Below are positions 1-12,078 of a DNA stretch of 64,000 nucleotides, piece after piece. How positions within the stretch are numbered: the first letter of the stretch is position 1; each line of letters begins with the position of its first letter. The notes beneath the pieces are model-generated. The model made no database searches. It worked only from the letters and a program-made list of their open reading frames with translations, and was not told the origin of the DNA. A program made the translations under genes and the position numbers. Source of the DNA: Nymphaea colorata. Its lineage: Eukaryota; Streptophyta; Magnoliopsida; Nymphaeales; Nymphaeaceae. The DNA is taken from contig NC_045143.1 in NCBI RefSeq assembly GCF_008831285.2, positions 1,771,503-1,835,502 of the forward strand, written 5' to 3'.

Positions 1-22
1 ATGTACTCGAGCCTTCGTGAAT

Positions 23-168
23 GTGGGACCCACCATCCCTGTCAATCGCTTCAGGTGGTCACGCAACCGCCCTGGAGGTCGCCATGTGTCCGCCGTGTGG
101 GACCCACTCGCTGAAAAGCAGATGCCGAGAGGACAATGCCGAAGACTCTCGCTACCGGTGGGTCCCAC
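23..168. promoter_or_regulatory. Cluster of three TCP-type palindromes
   Basis: Three 11-bp sites of the form GTGGGNCCCAC lie at 23-33, 97-107 and 158-168; the first two have A and the third T at the centre. This form contains the core bound by plant TCP transcription factors of class I (GGNCCCAC) and class II (GTGGNCCC). The surrounding 240 bases are more GC-rich than the rest of the first kilobase. They may belong to the promoter of a gene left of the window. Function is inferred from motif match only. Confidence 0.5.
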
Positions 169-1773
169 AATTTGTATACGTGGCACGTAAGCATCCGATT
201 GGAATGCTCAAACGGCGAGGCAGCCACGCAGCTTGAACTTGTAAAAGCAGGATAGATAAATAAACAAATAAATATAAATATAAATATATATCACAATGCA
301 AAAATAATGGCCATTGGTCCATTATATAGTTGAATCAAATGCATTGATTTGTAAGAAAATCACGTTAAAGACGTGGTTTAGCAGATTCTCCAAAGATATG
401 AACTACGCTCGTTCTTCTAATTTTCAGGATTTCATAACCTCGAAGTCCTGGCTTTGTCATTCTTGATAATAACAATTGATAACAAGATCCAAACTTTCCC
501 AAATGACATCACATGGTTAGAATGCATCACAAAATAACTGCCTATGAAAATACAAAAATGTGGCATCTTAAGTTAATTCACGTGACTATCGATCCACTGC
601 ATAAACCAGTGCAACTTTGAACCAGGGAAAGAGACAGGCGCCTCAGCTTCATACATATCCATGAACTCTCCTAAAAGAAAAATGCATGCCCAAGATCAAG
701 CCATTAAGTTACCACCTAGAAAGTTCGAATGGAACATAATGTCATTTTGGGGAGTATTCTTTTATGCAAGATGGTATATAAGTCTTTAACATGTCTTATA
801 TTTTCTATATTTAAAGTTCGCAGATGAGAGTGAACATAATTTTATTGGTATAAAATTGATTGCAGTGGCAAGAAAAAGGTCAATCTACGGTGTTTATTTA
901 TTTTTTTGTACATCCTTTTCAGCTGGCATTGGTTGGAGGCCAAGAGATAATTTTTTTTTCGATTTAAAAAAAAAACAAAACAAAAGCTGCTGTGGGCCAG
1001 TGGCAGCAGCACATATTCCTTTCACTTTAGTTTAAATTTGGTACAGTGCAGAATTCGCAGACAAATATGATCACGCCTGATCTGGATCAAATCTCGGGTC
1101 CAAAAACACCTTGGATCCTACGACGAGGACCACCCTCATCATTAGCTACCTAAAGGTAAAGGCCAATTTTCATTTAAGCTACAATATGTTTTTGGTTAAT
1201 CGTATCCACGGGCCTCACCTTTTCCTTTTGCTGATAGGGGCCTCTCTTTTGATGACAATTGCCAAAAGGTTAGACACAAAAAAAATAGTTCACTTGCACT
1301 GCTTGCAGAAATGTGCATGTCTTCTTACCTTTCTTCTTTTCATTATATATGATCAACGCGGGTTTCATGACTACATGTCAACGGGTCATTTAACGAGACA
1401 TCGGACCCATTCTGAACTCGTTTATCTGGGTTTGATCAAGAAAATGTAGTGCAATATGTGGTAATTGGATCCTGGTTTCCTAAACAGTTTGTGTTTGACT
1501 CTAAACCCAAATTTGAAAACCCGACTAGTTCCTGTTACAAGTAAAAATCAGCTCTTATGCTAATCCGATCCGATTTGGTTTCACACAACCAAATCTGTAT
1601 CCGAACAAGATCATTAGATCATATCCAATTAGGTGACGAGCCTTGGGGATGCCTTAGTAGGAGCCCATATATCCTTACTTGGAGATGGAATCATGTGTAC
1701 CTGAATTACTGCCGCAACTTTTAAAGGTAGTTTGGCAGCAGAAACACTATGTGAATGTTTTTTTTATGGAGAA

Positions 1774-1930
1774 GCACTCATTCACAGATTTTTATATCCG
1801 AAAGGTGCTCATACATACATATAACGGAGCAAATATTTGAAGCTGTTAATATGAAAATAAGGAAACATTGAAGGGTTGGTGTAGGCAAACTGTCTGTACC
1901 AGCCCACATGTGGCTCCACTACTGCCAAAG
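1774..1930. repeat. Dispersed repeat copy A
   Basis: The left part (1774-1872) aligns over about 95 bases with 42600-42693, with scattered differences. The right part (about 1873-1930), containing ACATGTGGCTCCACTACTGCC-like sequence, resembles 31484-31545. The shared blocks mark a transposon-derived family. No target duplication was identified, so its class is not assigned. Confidence 0.5.
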
Positions 1931-3442
1931 TTCTTGCATGTCCACACCTATTCAAAGGAGCAAAATATTAGAAGATTTTATCCATTTCACGGCAAATTCT
2001 TGCCAAAGGTTTTGTTGGTTTACAAACTATCAATGCGACATACCCCGTGAGCACCATCTGGCGTCCACAGTGCATCTTATGTAGAACAGTAGAAGTTAGC
2101 ATTATATGAATCTATCCTGCCATGATAGATCATGGATTTTCTGTTATATTGTTGATTCTTATCTCTTGCTTTAACAACTTATGCATCTGGATACAATACA
2201 TTGTTACATGCTTCATACACCAACTGCCACTAATCTGCATTATCACCTCTTGTAACATCAATATTAAAACTCCAAATGGATTCGCATTTGTTAATTATAG
2301 GCCGGATCGATGTGGAATTGGTCATATATCTTTATGAGTTAATGGATATCTTAATGGTCCATACGAGAGTTCCCAAGATATGAAATGGATATCACAAGTA
2401 ATACAGGAAGCGGAAGAGACCAACAAGCTTCAGAATTTTGCTAAGAAGTTGGAACGAGTTTCCCCAAGCTTCTCACTCTTTAAGGGGAGCATCAATTTCA
2501 GTTTTCCAAACGTGCTTTTGGAATAGTTAGATTCAACTCTACGTATAAGTTTCATGCAACTATGTTGTAGACTCCCACAATCCAGACTGAGCAGTGAGCA
2601 TGCGTCTCCTCATATTAGTGAATCGATCCGAACCGCGCGCCATTGTTAATCACAACATTTCATGAGGTGATCCACCAGCAAAAACTTTTTCTTCGTTATC
2701 TTAGTAAAATTCATCTGTGATATATAATACGTGATGAAGATGAAACTGGCCCTCTGAGTTCTCTTTCTTAGTATGATGTCAGCAGCAATTTGAACTTATC
2801 TTTATATATACAATGGTACGCATTTTTTCGTACAAAGTAACATCTACTATGTTGACTATCTTTTTTCCAAAAACATCTTAGTCACATCTAGAATGAGAGT
2901 TAATTCTTTCGCATGAAACTGAGGAGATGGGATATTTTTCGCACAAATTTTCCTGACTAGCCAATAATCTTGTGCTAAAACTTGCATATGCCATCTTGTT
3001 ACCATTTTATGCCCTCTAGTTTTGTCAAAAATGTTTGTCATCTCAGTAACTCAATTGAGAGGGGGTCGCTCAGTGTGCATGATAGTTGCAGTGAACTTGG
3101 TTCTGAAAGGCTCTTTACTGCAGAAGTACATGAGGAAGTAATCAAGCTGTGAAGTAAAAAAAGATAAGTCAAAATATCGACTGATTATACTGGTGGCCTT
3201 TTATGAGCTAAAAGAAGTTCTCAGTGAGCGTTACTTATGATAGCACAGTACAAATCTTTGAATCCTTTTAACATTCAAGGGTCAACTTGATTGTGATGAG
3301 AAAAAGGAAAAAAAGGAGAGAACTAGAAGGGCATGAACAAATTGACTTGAAACGCCTCTGACCCAACAGTTTCAGTTGATTGATATACAGTTTAATGTTA
3401 GCTGACTTTCTGCTTATTTCTGTGCTAAATGCCAGCCTCTGC

Positions 3443-3444
<2 letters not shown>

Positions 3445-3473
<29 letters not shown>
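3445..3473. repeat. (TG)n microsatellite
   Basis: About fourteen uninterrupted TG units in intergenic sequence. Confidence 0.95.
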
Positions 3474-3476
<3 letters not shown>

Positions 3477-4484
3477 GCTGTGCTTTTCAATTGCATGGAC
3501 TTTCAAGCTGCACTATCACTTCCAAAATGGTGGTTGATCAAGATGGTTTTCAAAGGCCTCCAAGTTGATGCCTCTGATCTTTTAGGGGCGTATGGTGTGA
3601 CTTGACTCGATCCATACATCCACAAGTCAAATCACAAGGGCAGAAAAACTCATGCTGTTAAGTTCAAAAATCGTTAATTCAGAAACACTTTCACTTCATT
3701 CACTAGAACATACGGATATAAAGCTTCATCGGGGCTCGCTGTTTGTACACTAGCAAGACACACATGCACACGCGTATGACGCATATTCTTAATCTTTTCT
3801 GTACTTCATCTCATGCAGATGCATGCAATAAGCTACCTGACTTGTGGTTAATTAAATCACCTGCATGCTGGGCATGACTGAAAAAGAAGTTGTGTGCTAA
3901 GTGATTCAGAAGTTGTACTGCGGAAATATAATAGAAAACCCAGGAGGGAAGGGGGCCCCAAAGTTGTTGATGTTTTGGTGGAAAAAATCCATCTATCCAC
4001 TATCATGGTAGCTTGGAATTGCCATCTCAAATCAAGAAAAAGTGGCACCCATAGTGTGATCTCAAATAGAGCAACTGTCCCCAGCCTACCGTGGGTTTAC
4101 TATATAAGAGAAAGGGCTCTTTCCTACCCGTGTTAAAAATGCAATTCTCAGCAGATCGTCATAAAGATGTGAATGCATTTTGAGCAGCAGTACCCATTTG
4201 TGAAGAAAACAAAGATGTAAGATCTGGCTAAAGATTCAGTAGCTCTCACTATGGCTAGCTAGGGCTTAGGAGTTGCTTATAACGAAAGGTCACTTGGGTT
4301 CCTTTGCTTATGCAGACGCAAAACTTACAGAAACCTAAACGTCCCCAGTTTATAAGTGCTGCCAATCTTATATCACGAGCTTCTGCAGGCAGTTTAGATA
4401 GAGAGCGAGAGAGAAAGATTATGGAGTATACTCTATTATAGAAACTTTTTCTACATGATACCAGAAGCAACAGCTAATAACTTA

Positions 4485-4930
4485 TCATGGATGGAACAGC
4501 TTATTACCACATCTGCATTTCCAAATAAGGAGGTAGTAGTCGCTATCAGCTGCTTGAGATGTCTTGAAGTGTCTTGCCTGGCGAGGAGTGATGACCAAGG
4601 TAGCCTTGCACGGCCAGCAGCGAAAACACTTGTTAAGGCATGTAGGAGGCCTGGAACCCAACACTGGTTTCTTCTCTCCAAACTTTGGTCCGGATGCATT
4701 GGGTGTTGATCCATCTGAGCCAGAAAATTAACAAGCACAACCGTCAGTACTTCAGGAGAAAGATTACAGATAGATAGGTCATGTATTGTCCTAGATTCCT
4801 AGTATTCCATCAGTGGAGGATTTTTACCTGATTTGGTGGGAGGAAAAGTGAGGGCCAAGAGAAGGAACGCCACTGTGATGCCTTTCCAAGTAAGGTAAGG
4901 TGCTGAGGAAGAAGACATCTTCAGGTTCAT
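4485..4930 (-). CDS. EPFL: EPFL secreted cysteine-rich peptide (EPIDERMAL PATTERNING FACTOR-like)
   Basis: Exons 4930-4828 and 4714-4485 join in phase 1 (CAG|GTAAAA donor, CTCAG acceptor) to give 110 residues. Residues 1-34 are a signal peptide with the hydrophobic core ITVAFLLLALTF. The C-terminal domain starts at GSRPPTC (54-60) and has six cysteines, C60, C64, C67, C70, C101 and C103, in the CxxxCxxCxxC...CxC spacing of the EPF/EPFL family, ending WKCRCGNKLFHP. EPFL peptides are secreted ligands of ERECTA-family receptor kinases, with TMM in some cases, and control stomatal spacing, organ growth or inflorescence form. The YYLL-W-KCRCG tail recalls the EPFL7/8 group, but that is from memory. 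A second in-frame ATG lies at 4918. Neither exon exceeds about 230 nt, so the gene is easy to miss. Confidence 0.88.
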
Positions 4931-5048
4931 TCCTTTTTTCTTCTCTTAACTTGATTTTCTGTTCTTCTGAACTTTATACCAGGGGACGAGGAAGAAACGG
5001 TGCGGAAAGGAAGATCGTACACTGCAAAGATTTACTGATAAAGCAGAG

Positions 5049-5094
5049 GTAGAGAGAGAGAAAGAGAAGGAGAGAGAGTTGGGGGGTTTAAATA
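5049..5094 (-). promoter_or_regulatory. Likely EPFL core promoter and pyrimidine-rich leader
   Basis: A TATA-like TATTTAAA (minus strand, 5087-5094) lies about 160 bases upstream of the EPFL ATG. It is followed by a CT-rich tract on the coding strand (about 5080-5049), typical of plant 5' leaders. Transcription start would be near 5055-5060. Inference from position and composition only. Confidence 0.4.
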
Positions 5095-6840
5095 AATGAG
5101 TGATGGAAGAAAATGAGACAGAACTGTGGGCAGTTGCCGGAGAAGACGACAAATCGCTCCCCTTTGAGAATTGGGACAGTATCCCTTGTGACTAGTATGC
5201 ATTGACTATGCTGCCCCCTAGGTGGGATCGGGTTAATACTGAAAATAATTAATAGCCATGATTTCCAACATCCACCGTCCATCATGGTGGATCAAGGGCC
5301 TGGACAACAAATCTACTTTTTAAAAGAATTTGACGTATTTGACGCGTCTAATGTAGAGGAGACTTGAGAGTCCCCATGGACCAAGCTCTCCATGAGAGTC
5401 AACCTGAGCATTTAAGATCTGTTCTCCCCTCTTTAAGCACTCAACCGACTGCCCCCTGCCTCATTGTGCAAAACAATGGAGGCTTTTGCAGAACCCCACG
5501 ATTCTTTTTAGGAGTCCCAACAGAGCGTTAATGTCTGCAATATAAACAACTCTGAGAGCGTTAATGGATTTCTTGAATCTCGTTGATGGTTCCTAACACG
5601 AGGGGAAACATGCTTATAGCACACACAAACACTCGTTGCACTGTGCTTCTCAACTGCTGGAATTTCTATCCATCTTGCTCTTAAAAGCGGACTGCGCATT
5701 TGCAGCGACACTTATCGTTCCTGATGAAAAGTTTGATCCATGCATGCAGCGTTGGTTTAAAGGAAAAAGGAAGAAAGGAAACTCGAGTTCGAGTATAAAA
5801 GAGATATAGTGTTGGAAATTGCACCACAACATTGCTTTATGATTTTGATGTAGCTTTTTTAATAAAAAAAATAGCACCACCATGCTACCATCTTGTCGAT
5901 TCGTTTAAAACATCATCACTGTCATAACTTTTGAGGTTCTCTTTGTAATAGTTGTGTACATGCCCGAATTACAGGCTTTTTTTTTTCAAATAAACAGTAT
6001 GTGAGCATTTATAGATCGGATTGGATGCTTAACAATCGAAAGTTTCAGGATTGGCAGCAGGAAGCTTGGAGTTCAGACTCGACTTGTTTTTGTACGTAAT
6101 TCAGTGAACTAATTGTGTGGTAATCAGTTAAGGCGTAATTATTTGATCCAAGTTACATCGTATCAGTCAGATCTTATACGGATAAAAAGATAACAAAAAT
6201 ATCAGCTATGCAAGAAGTTTGAGTCATTCAGTAGTGACCCATGAGATTATTTAGTGTGTTCAAGAACACTTTATAAAGAAGAACCATGCAAATGGTAGTC
6301 GTACCTATTCCGTTACAGAGTCAACAGTGCCTCTCTCTCGTTGGACTCGGTGTTTATCTTTCCTGAAGCACGGGTCAGATGATTTGTTCTTGTATTTTAT
6401 TTGGTCTTTAATTAAAGGCAATGCAATGGCGAATGACTGGTAAACAAGAGGAGCAGACACCGAACCGACGCTGTTATGTCAATCAACAGTGTGCACATCT
6501 CTCCCATCCACATTGGAATCATACACCATAACGGGGCCTTGAAGAGCGTTCAGCACAGGTCAAGTCATGGAATTATATAAAGCGGCCTCAGTCACTGCTC
6601 CGGTTGATTTAGCCACAAGGAAAGTGCGTCATCAGTCATTGGCTTATTGCTCTACAAACAAGCAGTTTACTGTGAGTTGCAACTCTGCTGGCGAAAGAGA
6701 ACTTCAAGCATGGAGGATTGGACCTTCTAGATCGAGCATGTTGGGCTGTCTTTGTCAATATGTTCAGAAGAGACCCAACAACAGCTCTTACCTACTGATC
6801 TAGACTTGGATTTGGTGGATCGACTTGAACTTCATACAGT

Positions 6841-6861
6841 CTCTCTCTCTCTCTCTCTCTT
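6841..6861. repeat. (CT)n microsatellite
   Basis: About ten CT units in intergenic DNA. Confidence 0.9.
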
Positions 6862-8907
6862 TAGAGAATAAAAGATTTTAGCTGTTTTTCAATTTTGTTC
6901 TTCCCTGTTCAAACTTTTTCAAATTCAAACTCTTCTGTTCTAATGTGTGGGCAGTATCCTTTACTACATCGGAATGGATAAGATATGAATTCATCATACC
7001 TGCAAATATCCTTTTACGAAAATAATATCAGTTTAGTGCAGAAATAAATTTCATGAGTTGAAACCTAGATTTTCCTGTCAGAAAATCCTAAATGTGGTTC
7101 AGAAGACCACATCTAAGTATTGATCAGTAGGTTTTTTAAGACTCAAACGATAGTTTTGAAAACTCTTATTTATCTACTCTTTTCCATTGTTCAGATCTTA
7201 AATAAAGGCTAATTATATATATATATATATATAGTTCAAAAGTAAAACGATGGTCCTTCTTCTGCAGACATAAAAAGTTATTTAAATATGATAAGCAGAA
7301 CAGTGAAACAGAAAGCTGGGCTTTACGTAAAGCGGCGGGTTTTATGATCGTTTGTCTGTTTGCAAAATTGTTGATCTGTAAAAGTGGGCTTACTCTGCAG
7401 CCTTTTCTTTACACATGCACGTCTTTTCCATTGGGAAGGAACTGCCTGTTTGAGCAACCTGGCAGCTTTGAGGAGCTCCCCAGCATTCAATTCCCATGCA
7501 CAAATCGTCTGGATCAATTCACTTTTCTTCGTTGGCATGTACTGGATCTGAGTTGTACTACCCCGATCCATGACTCCATATCCATATAAAAAAGCGATCA
7601 GGTTTGAGCTCCAATCCAATTAGAATCCAATCCAATTAGATGCTCGAGGGCTTGGCCTACACACATTATTTCTTAGATGCACGTAGTAGTTAGTATCCCA
7701 TAACCCTATTTGCATATTTACATATTAGTGCCTCTCTTGCTTCAGCCATTCATTTTTGAAACCAGAAACTTATAAATCCTTCATTACATATGCCACTTTT
7801 TTTTGTAGTTTTGAGCTCCGTGAACAGGCCAAGTATAAAGACATTAAGATAATAAAAAATGTGGTTGTATAGTGTGGATTAGGGGCACTAGATGTGTGGG
7901 GTTGTACTCCAAGCAATGAAAAAAGCCCTACTCAAATGCGGTGCCAGTCTGGGTCCAATGGGAGCATCCCCATATGGCAAAATAGTTGCAAAACTGTACT
8001 AATCTTTTTACAGTTTATTTTGAGTGTGATTAAATATCAGAAATTTTTATAATTTTTTGAACTTTATTAAAATTTCTTTATCTCAAAGTTTCATTATTTC
8101 CAAACCAAGATTTTTTATTTTATTTTATTTTTAATCTTTATCACTAGTGGTTATTCATGAAATTTTGAATTACTACATCTTTTCAGCTTGTGAGAAAATT
8201 TTATCAAACTTATTATAGATTTTTATCAGAAATTTTAATAGCATTTTCTGTTTTTTGATGAAATTTGCTTCACAGAGATTTTTTTAAAATAAATTGCGAT
8301 GCTCTCTTTTTCTTTTGCCGAATATTTGGATAAGTTTTCCTATTTTTTTGCATTTTATCATGGGCTCTTCCTAACATTTTTGCTATTTTTAACTTCATAA
8401 CATTTTCCCTCAAATTTTCATAATAGGATTGAAAACATTTCAAATTCTGTAATGAGCATTCATAAAATTTTGAACTCTTATATATTTGCAACTTTTGTGA
8501 AAAAACATTTTACTGAACTTCTATTTTCATGTTTTAGGGCTGAATCTAGTGCGGGTCTGCCCCACTTAAATGAGTTAGAAATGTGTGTATGTAGAAAGTA
8601 TGTTGGTTCTGTTTAGAAGTTCATATTATAATATGAAAGGATGGATACATGGCAAGGTAAGAGATCGATTTGAGCCAGTCCAATTACAGAAGTCCGATGG
8701 TGTATAAGAGATTATATTTCTTGTCAAAGTTTTTATAGAAGTCCAAATTTTACGATCTATTTGAATATTCCAAGGGGTACTCATACATATTTGAATTATG
8801 GTGTGGGACTTTATGCGCTTCCGGTAGTCAAATCCAAATCTGAGTCTGGAATCCAATTATGCATAAGTTGGATCATGTTCCTGTCAATCTCTGATTGAAT
8901 ATTTGTC

Positions 8908-8932
8908 TTTTTTTTTTTTTTTTTTTTTTTTT
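8908..8932. repeat. T25 homopolymer
   Basis: An uninterrupted run of 25 T. It could be a minus-strand poly(A) tail of a retroposed sequence, but no flanking target duplication was identified. Confidence 0.9.
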
Positions 8933-10474
8933 ACATCAGCTACATATTTGTCTTCATCATCTGTTTCCTATGGGTGAGATATCATTTCTTCTTTTGAGAA
9001 CTTGTTGACATTTTTCTGACACAAAGATAGGTTGAATAATAGCCAGTCTTTACTAACGTGTGCGCATTAGTGACATATCCTTATGATTCTTTGCTTCGCA
9101 TGAGAAATAGTGTCAAAAAACTTTTACTGACGTCTTTCTCCTCTTTTTTGCCGATTTTTTCGTGTCACTAGAAAGTGGTTTTTGAGATGTGGAACCAATT
9201 CTTGGTCTTTCAGAGCTTCTATTCTATTTGTGCCAATGTGATGAAGGTTCTTGCAGCAGTTTATTGCAAAAATTCCTAAGTAAAAGCGGTTTTGAAATAA
9301 TGTTCCATTGTTTAAACACAGATTTTCAAGATTGACTTGGTCATTTACCATTTGTTGTATTAATCTTTTTGTTATTGGATGTCGGGGCACTTCAAGTAAC
9401 ACAAGTTGGTCATTAACTTAAGAAAAATAAAGAATCTGCCTACCCATATTAATACCCTGAACAATGAAATCTCTCTGAAAGCTTAATAAATGCTTGAGAT
9501 ACTGCCGAAATTATTAATGTTTAAGAGAGTTTTTGATGATATGGACATTTTCAAAATCATCCTTGCCTGTTACCTGCGTTTCGGTTTCGACTTCGAGCAA
9601 GCTTTTCAAGGGATGTATTCCATTTTGTAGATCTTTTGAACTTGGCAAGTAAGATGCAAAGGGAAAGTGGCTAAGATGGTTTCTTAACCACAAGGAGGTC
9701 GCTACAAGATCGGCTCTCCAAGCAACGGAAAAGCCATAGAGAGGGTGCCTGCTACTGATTGATGTAAACTGTGCCTTTTCCAAAGCAGACTTCACTGTCT
9801 GCCCCAACATATGCCGAAGTGTCGGAGATGGGCAGCGACGCTGTAGTTAGGTTAGCTGCCCATCTCCCCAAGAGACGCGATCACTTTCTTTGCGCGGCAG
9901 CAGCAGTGTGGAAAAGGGACGTTTGGTGGTCCGCGGGAAAATGCGGAGCACAAATTTCTCTCGCTCTTCTTCCCCGTCTGGTGCTTTCGTCGTCCTCCAT
10001 TTCCGACTAATTAAGACTCGCTTTTTCTGTCATTACTCAGCAGCCTCAACCAACCTTTCCTTTTTTCATTTATGACTAGCTTTCTCGAAGGTCTGGTTTT
10101 GAACCGAGCAGCTAAGGTCACGATCGGTTTCGACTTGTGACGTACTTGTCCATGGTGGTCGACGTCGCGCGGTGGGCAGTTCACCAGCAGCTAGTCTCTC
10201 ACGCATAGGGCTTCGTCACGCTGATGAAGTACGAAATCCTGATCCAGACGGCTAGGTAGTCGCCGACCATGCAAGAGTGTGGCGGATGGAAAGCAAAATC
10301 GCTTGGTAAAAATGGATTTGGTAAAGTTTGACGAGCTAAAGGTTTCAGCATATTCTCATACATTTTGCATATGTATGTATGCTACTTACTTTTGCTTGAA
10401 CAGAGTAGGTCCATACTTCAGTCTCTCTCTCATTCTATAAAAGAAGGTCCATACTTCATTCTTTTGGAAGTGTT

Positions 10475-10556
10475 GATGGGTCATGACTGGTGATTTTGTT
10501 GCATCCTTATATTTTGATGGGTCATGACTGGTGATTTTGTTGCATCCTCGTATTTT
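10475..10556. repeat. 41-bp tandem duplication
   Basis: Two nearly identical units (10475-10515 and 10516-10556), each starting GATGGGTCATGACTGG, differing at very few positions. Recent local duplication in intergenic DNA. Confidence 0.85.
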
Positions 10557-11382
10557 TTAGCATGCTTCCCTCTTTCTTTTATTATACTATTTATTTTACT
10601 TTTCATTTCCTTAGGAGGAATTCATCGATGCCTGACAATGAGAACCTGAACCATCATCCGCAATTGTTTCCCAACTTTGTTAAGGAACTTTTTATATATA
10701 AACATCAGAATGAATTTTCACTGCTTTTATGGAGATCTCTACATCCTTCTGTCACAATGCATCAGTGATGCAGAACAGAAGCACAAGGAGAATGGAGTAC
10801 TAGAAAGTAACAGCAGTCTTACTATTTCAACAGAACATTGAGCAAAAAGAAAGAAAAGCTCGAGTTCCATATACCTACTAGCCTGAAACCGAGAGGCCTA
10901 AGCCCCTCCTGTCTTCCCCATCTCCAAGGTTTACAGCTGTTTTGAGACTTAGGTGGGAAGTCGCAGTTTAAAAGAACAACACCCACAAACAACAAATTGA
11001 GAACCGGACTTTCACCGGCCGACCCCTCAGGGTGAAGTAGAAAATAGATTGAATGAAAAAGAGAAGCAAAAGGACAGTGAGTTCAAAATGGATTGAATAA
11101 AAAAAAAGAAGCAAAAGGAAAGTGAATTTCAGTGAAATCCTTCTACCACCTTGCTCAGATTAGGTATTATCTTAATTGTGTCGATTGCAGCAAGGCATCT
11201 GAGTTTACGGGTGCCTGCGCCCACACAGAGACAGAGAGGAGAGAGAGAGACAGAGAGGAGAGTGAGAGACAGAGAGAGAGAAAGCTTATATAATTATATG
11301 ATAAAACTCACAATTAATGTCATCCATAGGGTACAACTCGTTACAACAGGAAACTGGGAATCTAAAGTTTTGGCCTGGATGG

Positions 11383-12078
11383 AAAAAACGAAGCCAACAC
11401 TACGTGTTGTCATGGCAGACGCATTCAGATATCTGCCAACACCAAAGCCACTCACAGAAGAGAGAACCCAGTCACCAAACAAGCTGCACACCCCCACAGA
11501 AAGCACTAAAGGACGTACTCGGAGCCACTATCAGCACAGATGTCACCAGCCACCTGAAAACCCCATTTAGACAAGAAACTAGTCTGTAGAAACCAAGAAA
11601 GACAAACACTCGCTAACATGGACACTGGAAAGTACAAATCACCATGACCCAACAGAAGGCATGGCCAAACACCAGGACCACCCAGAGAGCAACCACAACG
11701 GAAAAACCCAATCCTAGAAAAAACGATAGTGACTCTTCTGAAGAAGCACTAAGCAAGCAGCCAAAGTGGGTACTTAGGCTGAACAGGCTGCCTTCCCTAG
11801 AATAGGGAAGGAAGAACCTGAAAAAATAAAGAGAACGGGGAACATTAGCGACACAACCAGGTTTCCTTCCATCCACCATCACTCCCCACTACTCCTTACT
11901 TCATTGTAGAAGACCCATTCAGAATACCAAACAAATGAGTCCAAAAAGGAGAACAAACACAGAATGCTGAGTGGTCACACGTAGAAAATCTCCCTTAATA
12001 AGTTATAATCCATCTGAGAAGTTCCTGAAACCAGCATGTTTCTTCAACCGCCCTTGCTTTCACTCCATTCCCAACGTA
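11383..12078 (-). promoter_or_regulatory. EBF 3' UTR region with U-tracts
   Basis: On the coding strand this region, immediately downstream of the EBF stop, carries U6 tracts at 11383-11388, 11718-11723 and 11821-11826 and U5 tracts at 11702-11706 and 11943-11947. In Arabidopsis, poly-U elements in the EBF1/EBF2 3' UTRs mediate EIN2-dependent translational repression during ethylene signalling. The same role here is inference. The 3' end of the transcript was not located. Confidence 0.4.

Larger units (their letters stand above)
240..4450. other. Gene-poor stretch, no gene recognised
   Basis: No reading frame with a recognisable family or convincing splice structure was found on either strand. 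It holds a (TG)14 microsatellite at 3445-3473 and one copy of a dispersed repeat at 1774-1930. The right end is downstream of the EPFL gene and should contain its 3' UTR. Confidence 0.5.
5300..11290. other. Gene-poor stretch, no gene recognised
   Basis: No protein family was recognised. The stretch contains a (CT)n run at 6841-6861, a short (TA)n at about 7216-7233, a T25 tract at 8908-8932, a 41-bp tandem duplication at 10475-10556 and a GA-rich block at 11220-11283. Moderately long open frames near 9514-9810 (minus) and 9771-10010 (plus) overlap each other and match nothing known to me. The right end probably includes the far 3' part of the EBF transcript. Confidence 0.45.
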
